Shown here one piece after another: positions 1-6,200 of a DNA stretch of 21,208 bases; positions within the stretch are counted from its first letter, which is position 1; each line of letters begins with the position of its first letter. The translations under genes were made by a program, and so were the position numbers. The notes beneath the pieces were generated by a model. It did not search any database. It saw nothing but the letters and a program-made list of their open reading frames with translations, and had not been told where the DNA came from. This DNA comes from Planctomycetota bacterium. Lineage in GTDB: Bacteria > Planctomycetota > Phycisphaerae > Sedimentisphaerales > Anaerohalosphaeraceae. The stretch covers positions 1 through 21,208 of the forward strand of contig VRUF01000021.1 of the NCBI GenBank assembly GCA_019456245.1, read 5' to 3'.

Positions 1-19
1 ACATACAATATCTAATGTC

Positions 20-81
20 TGGCCCACTTCTACCCAAAAGAAGTGGGCCACAAGTGGGACAGCAGTGGGACAAGTGGGCCA
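20..81. repeat. 12-bp hairpin followed by 10-bp iterons, family A
   Basis: A perfect 12-bp inverted repeat, TGGCCCACTTCT (20-31) and AGAAGTGGGCCA (39-50), encloses a 7-nt loop. The right-arm word is then repeated directly: AAGTGGGCCA at 41-50, AAGTGGGACA at 52-61, AGTGGGACA at 64-72 and AAGTGGGCCA at 72-81. Units differ mainly by GGCCA versus GGACA. No T-run follows on either strand, so it is not a simple terminator. Function unknown. Confidence 0.85.
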
Positions 82-130
82 GCTAAATGACTGTTAAGGA
101 TAATATACTGCCCGCGATTGTAAAATCGGC

Positions 131-186
131 GTTTAGACGTAATAAACGCAAAATGAACAAACGAACCCATTTGTTAAAATAGGTAA
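131..186. repeat. 56-bp repeat, copy 1
   Basis: It matches 795-850 at 53 of 56 positions by eye. Both copies contain an uninterrupted 9-codon frame from ATG to TAG (here 153-182, MNKRTHLLK), with one L/V change between copies. No ribosome binding site precedes it, so translation is doubtful. This is probably a dispersed intergenic repeat of the genome. Confidence 0.9.
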
Positions 187-212
187 GTTGATTGCACTAC
201 GAACTACGAACT

Positions 213-225
213 GTCGCAAAGCGAC
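213..225. repeat. Small palindrome
   Basis: GTCGC-aaa-GCGAC forms a 5-bp stem with a 3-nt loop, directly after two direct copies of CTACGAA. It is one of several mini-palindromes in the island. No function is assigned. Confidence 0.5.
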
Positions 226-234
226 CGGCCTGCC

Positions 235-271
235 GCTCTCTGACAACTGAATAATTTTTTTATACGGTATT
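235..271. repeat. 19-bp and 17-bp shared words, first copies
   Basis: The 19-bp word at 235-253 (core CTCTCTGACAACTGAATA) recurs exactly at 489-507. The 17-bp word at 255-271 (seven T then ATACGGTATT) recurs exactly at 609-625. Here they are almost adjacent; in the second occurrence they are about 100 bp apart. The same order in both blocks suggests a shared, later interrupted module. Confidence 0.8.
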
Positions 272-307
272 GATTTACAAAAAAAAAATCAAATCAATCG
301 GAAAAAG

Positions 308-334
308 GTATGGACAGTATGGCCAGTATGGCCA
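308..334. repeat. Three tandem 9-bp iterons, family B
   Basis: Three head-to-tail 9-bp units: GTATGGACA (308-316), GTATGGCCA (317-325) and GTATGGCCA (326-334). As in the 20-81 cluster, units vary between GGCCA and GGACA at the same position. Confidence 0.85.
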
Positions 335-422
335 CCCGAGTGCAATTGTCCACTATCTACTGCTTTTGCCGCGATACAAGACCCCTGGGGGCGGTTAAAA
401 TGGACAGGCAATGTCTACACCC

Positions 423-484
423 GGCCATACTTGGACTTCCAAGGTATGGCCAGACTATGGCCAGTATGGCCGGAAGTATGGCCA
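423..484. repeat. Hairpin plus 9-bp iterons, family B
   Basis: An inverted unit GGCCATAC (423-430) continues through CTTGG-actt-CCAAG into GTATGGCC (444-451), giving a hairpin with one bulged G. Direct units follow at 444-452, 455-463, 464-472 and 476-484 (consensus GTATGGCCA). The arrangement of hairpin first and then copies of its right arm is the same as at 20-81, although the word differs. Confidence 0.85.
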
Positions 485-488
485 GCAG

Positions 489-507
489 GCTCTCTGACAA
501 CTGAATA
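489..507. repeat. 19-bp shared word, second copy
   Basis: Exact copy of 235-253. It directly follows the family B iteron cluster, whereas the first copy follows a 56-bp repeat. Confidence 0.8.
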
Positions 508-583
508 GTATAGGAATTTGTATTTATCCACAAAACATTTTGTAATGTTAAGTGAATATCAAAAAGCTAATGTTCTTAAAATC

Positions 584-615
584 CCCGGCGTAGCCGGGAG
601 AAGTTCTTTTTTTTT
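584..615 (+). terminator. Hairpin with downstream T-run, weak terminator candidate
   Basis: CCCGGC (584-589), loop GTA and GCCGGG (593-598) are followed after 8 nt by a run of T (607-615). The distance between stem and T-run is larger than in a standard intrinsic terminator and no gene ends nearby. It may be only another palindrome of the repeat island. Confidence 0.25.
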
Positions 616-625
616 ATACGGTATT
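609..625. repeat. 17-bp shared word, second copy
   Basis: Exact copy of 255-271: seven T followed by ATACGGTATT. Confidence 0.75.
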
Positions 626-767
626 TTTTTTGATTAAAATGTTTCGGCCGCGTTGAGCGACCTGTCCTCCGTAGCCGGTTTCTTCGTAGCCTACGGCGAA
701 GTAGAACGGCGAAGGATGGAAGCGAAATCCGCCGAAGGCGGAAATCCTCAACTAACAACTAACAACT

Positions 768-795
768 CTCAAACTGACCAATCGGTCAGTTTGAG
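768..795. repeat. Perfect 12-bp inverted repeat, operator-like
   Basis: CTCAAACTGACC (768-779), loop AATC, GGTCAGTTTGAG (784-795). It abuts the second copy of the 56-bp repeat, sharing its first base. The centre TGACC-N4-GGTCA resembles dyads bound by TetR-family repressors. No such regulator is in the window and no gene starts within 200 bp, so a simple repeat-associated hairpin is equally likely. Confidence 0.7.
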
Positions 796-850
796 TTTAG
801 ACGCAATAAACGCAATATGAACAAACGAACCCATTTGGTAAAATAGGTAA
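795..850. repeat. 56-bp repeat, copy 2
   Basis: Second copy of 131-186 with three substitutions. The 9-codon frame is kept (817-846, MNKRTHLVK). Confidence 0.9.
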
Positions 851-969
851 AAAGGTCATCCCGGACAGATGAGCACAGCGAAGCCCCGCTTCACAACCAC
901 CTTCAATAGAAAATTAAAAGGCCCACGAAAAGATGCAATATAAATGCTAGTGTACTGCGTTTTAATCTA

Positions 970-978
970 TGGTATAAT
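970..978 (+). promoter_or_regulatory. Extended -10 promoter for the LolA-like gene
   Basis: TGGTATAAT gives an extended -10 (TGn plus a perfect TATAAT at 973-978). No good -35 is seen, which suits an extended -10 promoter. Transcription would begin near 985, about 27 nt before the start codon at 1012, with the ribosome site GAAAGGGG in between. Confidence 0.6.
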
Positions 979-1011
979 CACTGCCGATTGATTTTTTGAA
1001 AGGGGTTTATT

Positions 1012-1911
1012 ATGCGTTTCCAATACGAGCGAATTTCATTTTTGGTCTTTCTTCTCATTGCCATAATCTCGATCTCCTGGGCCGGTTCGTGCCAGGTTTC
1101 AGATTCTTCATCCGCCGAAAATAACTCCCCCCAATGTGAATCTACCCGCAAAACGGAAATAGCGAAGAACCCCTCAAAACCCCCTCAAACCCCCGATAAG
1201 CCCATTACAGAAGATAAAAAAAACTTAGAGAATCTAACTCTCGACGAGATTCTCGACAAGCTTACCGCAAGCAACAAGTCACTTAAATCCTACCAGGCCA
1301 GGATGAAATACACCTTCATACAGGACCCCGAGGTTATCGACTCTAACACTATCCGCAAGGGCAATATCTATTACCAAAAGGGAAAAAAACGATCCGACCT
1401 GCTCATTGATTTTACCACCATAAAGCAGGACGATGCTCCCGAAGAAAAGCATAATGAAAAATACCTCTTCGACGGGGTATACCTTAAAATTATTGATTTT
1501 CAAAATAAGACCGTTAACACATACCAAAAAGCCGAAAAAAACAACCCAAAAGACGTATTTGAGGTCATTGGAGCCAGTTTTCCGATGGTGGGATTTACAA
1601 GACCCGAGTTCTTAAAACGCGAGTTTAACATCTCACTTGCCGAGCGAACAAAAACCACTCCCACCCATGTAATACCAATAAAACTGGACGTTAAAAAGGG
1701 TTCGATCTACGAGAAAGAATACAAAACCATCGATTTTTGGATCAATAAGGCCATTTTTCTGCCAGCGAGACTGCTTACAACATCCACCGAAGGGGACATC
1801 TACGACATTATACTTACTGATGCAAAAATCAATAAAAAACTGCCAAAGGGCATTTTTAAGGTTGAAACGCTGAAAGATTTCAGCGAAACTATAACACCGC
1901 TAGAGAAATAA
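1012..1911 (+). CDS. LolA-like outer-membrane lipoprotein-sorting family protein
   Basis: 299 residues. A hydrophobic N-terminal stretch (residues 8-24) ends in AGSC at 24-27, a plausible lipobox, so this is probably a lipoprotein, though Ala at -3 is not the preferred Leu. A Ser/Pro/Lys-rich linker (about 28-70) leads into a folded domain whose beta-rich run (GNIYYQKGKKRSDLLIDF, then KYLFDGVYLKIIDFQNKTV) resembles the LolA/LolB-like fold seen in many planctomycete envelope proteins. In that fold a half-barrel binds lipid or lipoprotein acyl chains. Start ATG has GAAAGGGG 6-7 nt upstream and a TATAAT box further up. The gene stands alone, with a 76-nt gap to the flavodoxin gene. The family assignment is by overall pattern, not a unique motif. 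Confidence 0.65.
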   Translation: MRFQYERISFLVFLLIAIISISWAGSCQVSDSSSAENNSPQCESTRKTEIAKNPSKPPQTPDKPITEDKKNLENLTLDEILDKLTASNKSLKSYQARMKYTFIQDPEVIDSNTIRKGNIYYQKGKKRSDLLIDFTTIKQDDAPEEKHNEKYLFDGVYLKIIDFQNKTVNTYQKAEKNNPKDVFEVIGASFPMVGFTRPEFLKREFNISLAERTKTTPTHVIPIKLDVKKGSIYEKEYKTIDFWINKAIFLPARLLTTSTEGDIYDIILTDAKINKKLPKGIFKVETLKDFSETITPLEK

Positions 1912-1981
1912 TGATTTGAAAGCGAGTCTGGAAAACAGAAAATCGCGATATCCATTGAATAAATGATGATTTGAAAGCGAG
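1911..1981. repeat. 16-bp direct repeat either side of a 39-bp spacer
   Basis: ATGATTTGAAAGCGAG occurs at 1911-1926, overlapping the stop codon of the preceding gene by one base, and again at 1966-1981, where its GAAAGCGAGG end serves as ribosome binding site for the flavodoxin gene. The pair looks like a small local duplication. Confidence 0.85.
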
Positions 1982-1987
1982 GCAAAT

Positions 1988-2464
1988 ATGGCAAACGGAT
2001 TGGTGGTCTACTATTCGCGAAGCGGAAACACACGCCAGATGGCAGAAACCATCGCAGAAGCTATGAATAATGGGGGTTTGCCGACAAAATGCAAGAGCGT
2101 TGACGATACGAAAGTTGACGACCTTTTAGCGGCAGATGCCATTGTAGTGGGTTCTCCGACCTATTACGGCCGGCTTGCAGCTCCTGTAGCTCAACTATTC
2201 GATGACTCCGTGAGCAAACACGGCAAACTTGACGGCAAGGTAGGAGCGGCGTTTAGCAGCTCTGCAAACATCGGTGGAGGCAATGAAACGACGATTCAGA
2301 GCATTCTGAGCAATCTTGTAATCCACGGTATGATCATACAGGGTGACCCGCAGGGCGACCATTACGGGCCCGTTTCTATCGGCAAACCTGACGACAGAGT
2401 GATAAACCAATGCAAGCGACGCGGAGCTCGAATCGCTGAACTGACGAAAAAACTGTACCCTTAG
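1988..2464 (+). CDS. Flavodoxin-fold protein, WrbA/NAD(P)H:quinone oxidoreductase-like
   Basis: 158 residues, the size of a single flavodoxin domain. The FMN phosphate loop is at residues 10-15 (SRSGNT), the second isoalloxazine loop at 55-61 (GSPTYYG) and the third at 91-102, with SSANIGGGNETT matching the S/N-GGGxET pattern of WrbA-like proteins. HGMII at 113-117 and HYGP at 125-128 also fit WrbA. Known relatives bind FMN and pass electrons from NAD(P)H to quinones or serve as electron carriers in the cytoplasm. Start ATG has GCGAGG 5 nt upstream. It has no obvious operon partner. Enzyme versus carrier role cannot be settled from the sequence. Confidence 0.85.
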   Translation: MANGLVVYYSRSGNTRQMAETIAEAMNNGGLPTKCKSVDDTKVDDLLAADAIVVGSPTYYGRLAAPVAQLFDDSVSKHGKLDGKVGAAFSSSANIGGGNETTIQSILSNLVIHGMIIQGDPQGDHYGPVSIGKPDDRVINQCKRRGARIAELTKKLYP

Positions 2465-2615
2465 ATTAATAAATTGATACGGAAAAAACCATAACTCATT
2501 ATCGCAGCTTAAGTTAGCCGCGAAAAATAGGAAAATTTCACTCGTAATTCGTATAAATAGCAGTTTTTCGCATAAAAACCTTGAAAAATAGTTGGTTTAC
2601 TGTATATATTTGTTT

Positions 2616-2644
2616 TTGACAAAATGCCAGAAGCCCGTTATGCT
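2616..2644 (+). promoter_or_regulatory. Sigma70 promoter for the Hc1-like gene
   Basis: A perfect -35 TTGACA (2616-2621), a 17-nt spacer and TATGCT (2639-2644) as -10. Transcription would begin near 2651, leaving a leader of about 60 nt before the start at 2713, which has GGAGAGGA as ribosome site. This is the best promoter match I found in the window and implies high expression. Confidence 0.7.
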
Positions 2645-2712
2645 CTGGCTGGCCTGTAGAAACAGGACCTGCGATAATAGTTTGTTGAACATTTTTTTGG
2701 AGAGGATTTTAA

Positions 2713-2886
2713 ATGCAGGAATACGAAGACCTCAAGACACTGGTAAATGAAATTGAAGCAGACATCAATAAAGCAGCAGGCGGAAATAAAGCAGCTGGCA
2801 CACGAGTCCGCAAGCAGATGCAGACTATCAAACAGTCTGCTCAGACGGTTCGAAGCCGTATTCTCGAACTGAGAAGCTCTGACTAA
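2713..2886 (+). CDS. Small histone H1-like (Hc1-type) protein
   Basis: 57 residues, MQEYEDLKTLVNEIEADINK at the start and TRVRKQMQTIKQSAQTVRSR in the second half. The central NKAAGTRVRKxMQxIKxxAQ pattern matches the short bacterial histone H1-like Hc1 family, helical DNA-associated proteins first known from Chlamydia and common as short forms in planctomycetes. The first half is acidic and the second basic, which suggests two amphipathic helices joined by the Gly-rich turn AAGGNKAAG. GGAGAGGA lies 6-7 nt before the ATG. The gene stands alone behind a strong promoter, as expected for an abundant chromatin protein. DNA binding is inferred from the family. Confidence 0.85.
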   Translation: MQEYEDLKTLVNEIEADINKAAGGNKAAGTRVRKQMQTIKQSAQTVRSRILELRSSD

Positions 2887-3117
2887 TATATTAATTTGGG
2901 TTTCTGAAAAGCTGTTCGCTTGCGGCAAAACCGCGTTTGCGGGAGTTGTAAAGCTTCCGCGACGGTGTAACCGTACGCTATTTAGAAGGTTCAATTTTGT
3001 ATTGACCTGCACAGGTTTCTCTAAACGGCAAACTCCAATTGCGACTTGTCCCGGAGGGTGTTTGCCCCTTGTTCGATATATCTTGATTGGCAAGTTTTGC
3101 CCAGATTGGGGTTTATA

Positions 3118-3591
3118 GTGCCACCGACTTTGTTGCTTGATATTTCAAAAATCGATCTCGATGAAATCGTTTTCGACATATCTGAAATCGCCAAGGAAAA
3201 TCCGCAGTCTTTCGAGATGAGCCAGCTTGATGCCGTTGGGTATACAAACCTTGAAGACCTGAAATTTGCCGGATTTAAAGATGTCACAGAAGATGAGTTC
3301 TGGGTTCGTGGTCATATTCCCGGACGTCCTATTATGCCTGGCGTTATCATGGTCGAAGCGGCAGCTCAGATCGCATGCTTCTTTATGAAACGTATTTACG
3401 GACTTACCGGTTTTATCGGTTTTTCAGGAATCGATAAGACCGTCTTTCGCGGTACGGTAGTGCCCGGCGACAGGTTTTATATGATAGGTCATATAAGCAA
3501 AGTCCGAAGCCGCCAGTTCAGCGCCGATATCCAGGGGCTTGTAAATGGCGAACTGGTTTTTCAAACCCGAATAACCGGAATGAAAGTTTAG
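3118..3591 (+). CDS. fabZ: 3-hydroxyacyl-ACP dehydratase, FabA/FabZ-like
   Basis: 157 residues from GTG 3118. The frame stays open upstream to TTG 3046, but the family-like N-terminus begins at PPTLLLDISKIDLDEI and GGGG sits 6 nt before this GTG. The hot-dog fold signature RGHIPGRPIMPGVIMVEAAA (64-83) contains the catalytic His66 and Glu80. The family removes water from 3-hydroxyacyl-ACP in fatty-acid elongation in the cytoplasm. About 40 extra residues before the core, with PQSFEMSQLDAV, mark the planctomycete subfamily rather than standard FabZ, and these may act in another lipid pathway. No other fatty-acid genes are adjacent. Symbol is by family; FabA-type isomerase activity is not excluded. 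Confidence 0.82.
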   Translation: MPPTLLLDISKIDLDEIVFDISEIAKENPQSFEMSQLDAVGYTNLEDLKFAGFKDVTEDEFWVRGHIPGRPIMPGVIMVEAAAQIACFFMKRIYGLTGFIGFSGIDKTVFRGTVVPGDRFYMIGHISKVRSRQFSADIQGLVNGELVFQTRITGMKV

Positions 3592-3633
3592 TGCCGCCTT
3601 TGGCGGCAGAGCAGGTGAACCCCGATAGATCGG
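3592..3633. repeat. Two small hairpins after the dehydratase gene
   Basis: TGCCGCC-ttt-GGCGGCA (3592-3608) begins directly after the stop codon. CCCGAT-ag-ATCGGG follows at about 3620-3633. Neither has a T-run, so they are weak as intrinsic terminators. They resemble the mini-palindromes in the 1-1011 island. Confidence 0.55.
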
Positions 3634-3770
3634 GAAGCAATCGCAGGGGAGCAGGGGATGTGGTTTCATCAGTTTCAAGATGCATCGGGACTTAGGGCAA
3701 GCTCTTCGTCGAAGCTAATGAATAAGACGATGTATTGTTTTGTAAGTATATCATTCTTTAGGAAGCTTGA

Positions 3771-4727
3771 ATGAAGATTCTCGAAGTCAGTAATATCAGA
3801 AAAGAATATGGCACGCTTGTAGCTGTCAATGATGTCAACCTGACTCTTGAGAAAGGCCAGGTTGTCGGTTTGATCGGGCCTAATGGAGCTGGGAAAACCA
3901 CCCTTCTTAGAATTCTGGCTACGATACTTTCGCCAACTGACGGCGATGTGCGAGTCCTTGGACATGACCTTAAAAAGGACTATCTTGAGATTCGCAAGTG
4001 TATCGGATTTATGCCTGACTTTTTTAATCTCTACAACGATCTGACGCTTCAGGAGTGTTTGGAGTTTTTTGCACAAGCTTACAAGATCGATCCGGGTATT
4101 ATTCCGGAGCAGATTGACTCTGCGCTAAAGTTTACCGACCTTGAAAATAAACGGCATGACTATATCCAACACCTGTCCAGAGGAATGGTTCAGCGTCTTG
4201 GCGTGGCAGTTCTGCTTGTCCATAACCCTGACCTGTTTCTTCTTGACGAACCGGCTTCGGGACTTGATCCTAAGGCAAGAATCCAACTGCGTGATGTACT
4301 CAGGAAGCTTAGCAAGGAAGGTAAAACTATTGTCATATCTTCTCATATCCTGACCGAGCTTTCTGGTTTTTGCACTCATATTGCGATCATGAATAAAGGC
4401 AAGATGGTTCGGTACGGTAGTGTTGATGAAGTCCAGAAAAGTATCTCCGATGTCAAAAAGGTTAATATTTCCGTATTGGATGATCGCGATAAGGCTGTCA
4501 ATTTAATAAAAGAATTTATCAAGGTCGAATCAATCGTTGTCAATGGCGATACGATAACTATCGAGGTCAGTGCTGAGCCTGAAGTACTGGCAAATCTTAA
4601 CGCCCATCTTGTTGGAAACGGTATCAGGGTGGTTGGATTTTGCGAGGAAAAAACGAACCTGGAAGATTTATTTATGAAAATATCTTCGGGCGAAGATGAG
4701 TCATTTGACGGGATAACACAATGCTGA
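3771..4727 (+). CDS. ABC transporter ATP-binding protein (ABC-2 type)
   Basis: 318 residues. Walker A GPNGAGKT at 36-43, signature LSRGM at 135-139 (Met in place of the usual Gln), Walker B LFLLDE at 155-160 and the switch His at 192 in SSH. The region that normally has the Q-loop reads GFMPDFFNLY (79-88), as in many ABC-2 exporters such as NatA/CcmA types. A C-terminal extension (about 220-305) is typical of the DrrA/NatA group. It powers the membrane partner encoded next. AGGAA precedes the ATG. The stop overlaps the next gene by 7 nt, so the two are translationally coupled. The substrate cannot be deduced. Confidence 0.92.
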   Translation: MKILEVSNIRKEYGTLVAVNDVNLTLEKGQVVGLIGPNGAGKTTLLRILATILSPTDGDVRVLGHDLKKDYLEIRKCIGFMPDFFNLYNDLTLQECLEFFAQAYKIDPGIIPEQIDSALKFTDLENKRHDYIQHLSRGMVQRLGVAVLLVHNPDLFLLDEPASGLDPKARIQLRDVLRKLSKEGKTIVISSHILTELSGFCTHIAIMNKGKMVRYGSVDEVQKSISDVKKVNISVLDDRDKAVNLIKEFIKVESIVVNGDTITIEVSAEPEVLANLNAHLVGNGIRVVGFCEEKTNLEDLFMKISSGEDESFDGITQC

Positions 4728-6160
4728 GTAATCCACTAATACAAAGATACCGCTATAGCTCATTTCGCAAACGTCAAGTATGGATATACGCGACAATTTA
4801 CATTTCAGTAATTATACTGCTATTGTTCATTAATTACAGTATCTATCTAATCCACAGTGCTTTCGGAGGTATCGATAACTTCTTCAAATCTCTGTTTTTT
4901 CAGTTCATCACTTTTCAGGTACTGATCCTTTGGGCATGGGGATCTTATAATTCCGGTTCGGCAATTAAGGATGAGGTACTGGAAAAGTCTTACGATTTCT
5001 TCCGGATGCTTCCGATACCGGCGTGGGAAAAAGCTGTGGGGATATTAGTCGGCAAAAACCTTGTTGTCCTGCTAATGGCAGGTATTAATTTTTTGTTTAT
5101 TTTTGTTTTCGGCATACTGGGCCGTATCAGTTTATACCTTGAAATTCAAATACTTTTTGTTTTGCTTTCAATGGCCGTTCTGGCAAATTCAGCAGGATTA
5201 TTATCTTCGGTTTGCAAGGTACCCAAAAAGAAAAGTTCTAATCCGATAGTGTTGATCATTCTGGCTTTTTTTACGGTACCCTACTTATTAGCCGGAATAT
5301 ACCAGTTGTCAGAATCTGAAAATCTGGAAAGTTTCCATGTCAAATTCTTTGGTATAGATATACCGCTATTGATATTGATATCGCTTATAGCTCTGTATTT
5401 TAGTTTTTGGGTTTTTACAGGCGTAATATGCAAATTCAATCGGGAGCGCGACCCTCTTTTTACGATGAAAGGGGCATTTCTATTTGCAATCGGATATGAA
5501 CTGATAGCGGTTGGTTTGTTTATTCCATATTTATTACACGAAGCACCGGTTGTATATGCGTTCTGGATCACAACTTTGCCTCCGGCAGTGATCGTTGCGT
5601 TTGGGTCATTAAAAGGCATGGAACATTACATTGAATACAGCAGAACCATACAGGAGAAACGGTCTGCGAAAAAACATTCGATGACGCGGATGCTGGCGTA
5701 TTCAAACCTTTCCGTTGGACTGGGGTTATTTGCGATCTGGTCGATATTCGCGACGAGCATGGTTATTGCAGACAAGGGAAACCTGCCTGCGAATCTTCAT
5801 TCTATCCTTACACTTTTTTCATCTTATCTATTTATTATTTTGCTGGTGGAACTTTATTCGATCTATAAATCGAGCAACCCCAAAATCGGATTACTTGTGG
5901 GATTTATTATGATACTTTATTTCTCATTGCCACTGGTTTTTGGGGGTATCATGGAGAATGAGTTCGTTGTTCTTTACAGTCCATTCGGCTATATTGCGAA
6001 TCTATTTGCAGAGTTTATTGAGGAACCCATTGCCGACCTGAGTATATGGGTTATAAATTTCCTGCTTTGTGTCATTCCCGCCATAATTGTATTGAATAAA
6101 TACAGGCTTATCCTGACAACAAGAGAGAAAATGTCATCGCTTAACGGTGTGCAAGCGTAG
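4721..6160 (+). CDS. ABC-2 type permease subunit
   Basis: 479 residues, mostly hydrophobic, with about 12 likely membrane segments (for example near 20-43, 58-78, 111-137, 141-165, 175-197, 211-238, 250-272, 277-297, 325-350, 359-384, 389-410 and 440-468). A short charged N-terminus (RYRYSSFRKRQ) is cytoplasmic, as in ABC-2 permeases. DEVLEKSYDFFRMLPIPAWE (about 87-106) follows the second membrane segment, where such permeases carry the coupling helix that contacts the ATPase. The ATG lies inside the end of the ATPase gene, so both are made together. It is larger than a single ABC-2 half (about 250-400 residues) and may hold two permease halves. Substrate unknown. Confidence 0.85.
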   Translation: MLSNPLIQRYRYSSFRKRQVWIYATIYISVIILLLFINYSIYLIHSAFGGIDNFFKSLFFQFITFQVLILWAWGSYNSGSAIKDEVLEKSYDFFRMLPIPAWEKAVGILVGKNLVVLLMAGINFLFIFVFGILGRISLYLEIQILFVLLSMAVLANSAGLLSSVCKVPKKKSSNPIVLIILAFFTVPYLLAGIYQLSESENLESFHVKFFGIDIPLLILISLIALYFSFWVFTGVICKFNRERDPLFTMKGAFLFAIGYELIAVGLFIPYLLHEAPVVYAFWITTLPPAVIVAFGSLKGMEHYIEYSRTIQEKRSAKKHSMTRMLAYSNLSVGLGLFAIWSIFATSMVIADKGNLPANLHSILTLFSSYLFIILLVELYSIYKSSNPKIGLLVGFIMILYFSLPLVFGGIMENEFVVLYSPFGYIANLFAEFIEEPIADLSIWVINFLLCVIPAIIVLNKYRLILTTREKMSSLNGVQA

Positions 6161-6200
6161 TCTATGGTTGGTCTTGAGGGTCGAATATTCGGATTTTAAT

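Larger units (their letters stand above)
1..1011. other. Gene-free repeat island
   Basis: About 1 kb upstream of the first gene holds no convincing coding sequence. Open frames here (for example 310-504 + and 576-758 -) are made of the repeats themselves, have no ribosome binding site and encode low-complexity peptides. The stretch is a mosaic of short repeats: two hairpin/iteron clusters, a 56-bp word used twice, a 19-bp and a 17-bp word each used twice, and several palindromes such as CTTCGTAG-c-CTACG at 682-695 and TCCGCC-gaa-GGCGGA at 728-742. The left edge is cut, so the island may extend further. A role as dispersed genomic repeats is inference. Confidence 0.75.

Noticed and set aside
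20..484. CRISPR array
   Set aside because: Units are 9-10 bp, without regular unique spacers of 25-40 bp, and no cas genes are present.
310..504. Open frame of 64 codons on the + strand
   Set aside because: It is built from the GTATGGCCA iterons, giving repeated MAS triplets; no ribosome binding site and no recognisable protein.
6147..6200. Upstream GTG start for the uvrC-like gene
   Set aside because: It lies inside the permease gene, has no ribosome site and adds residues unlike the family; ATG 6201 is preferred.
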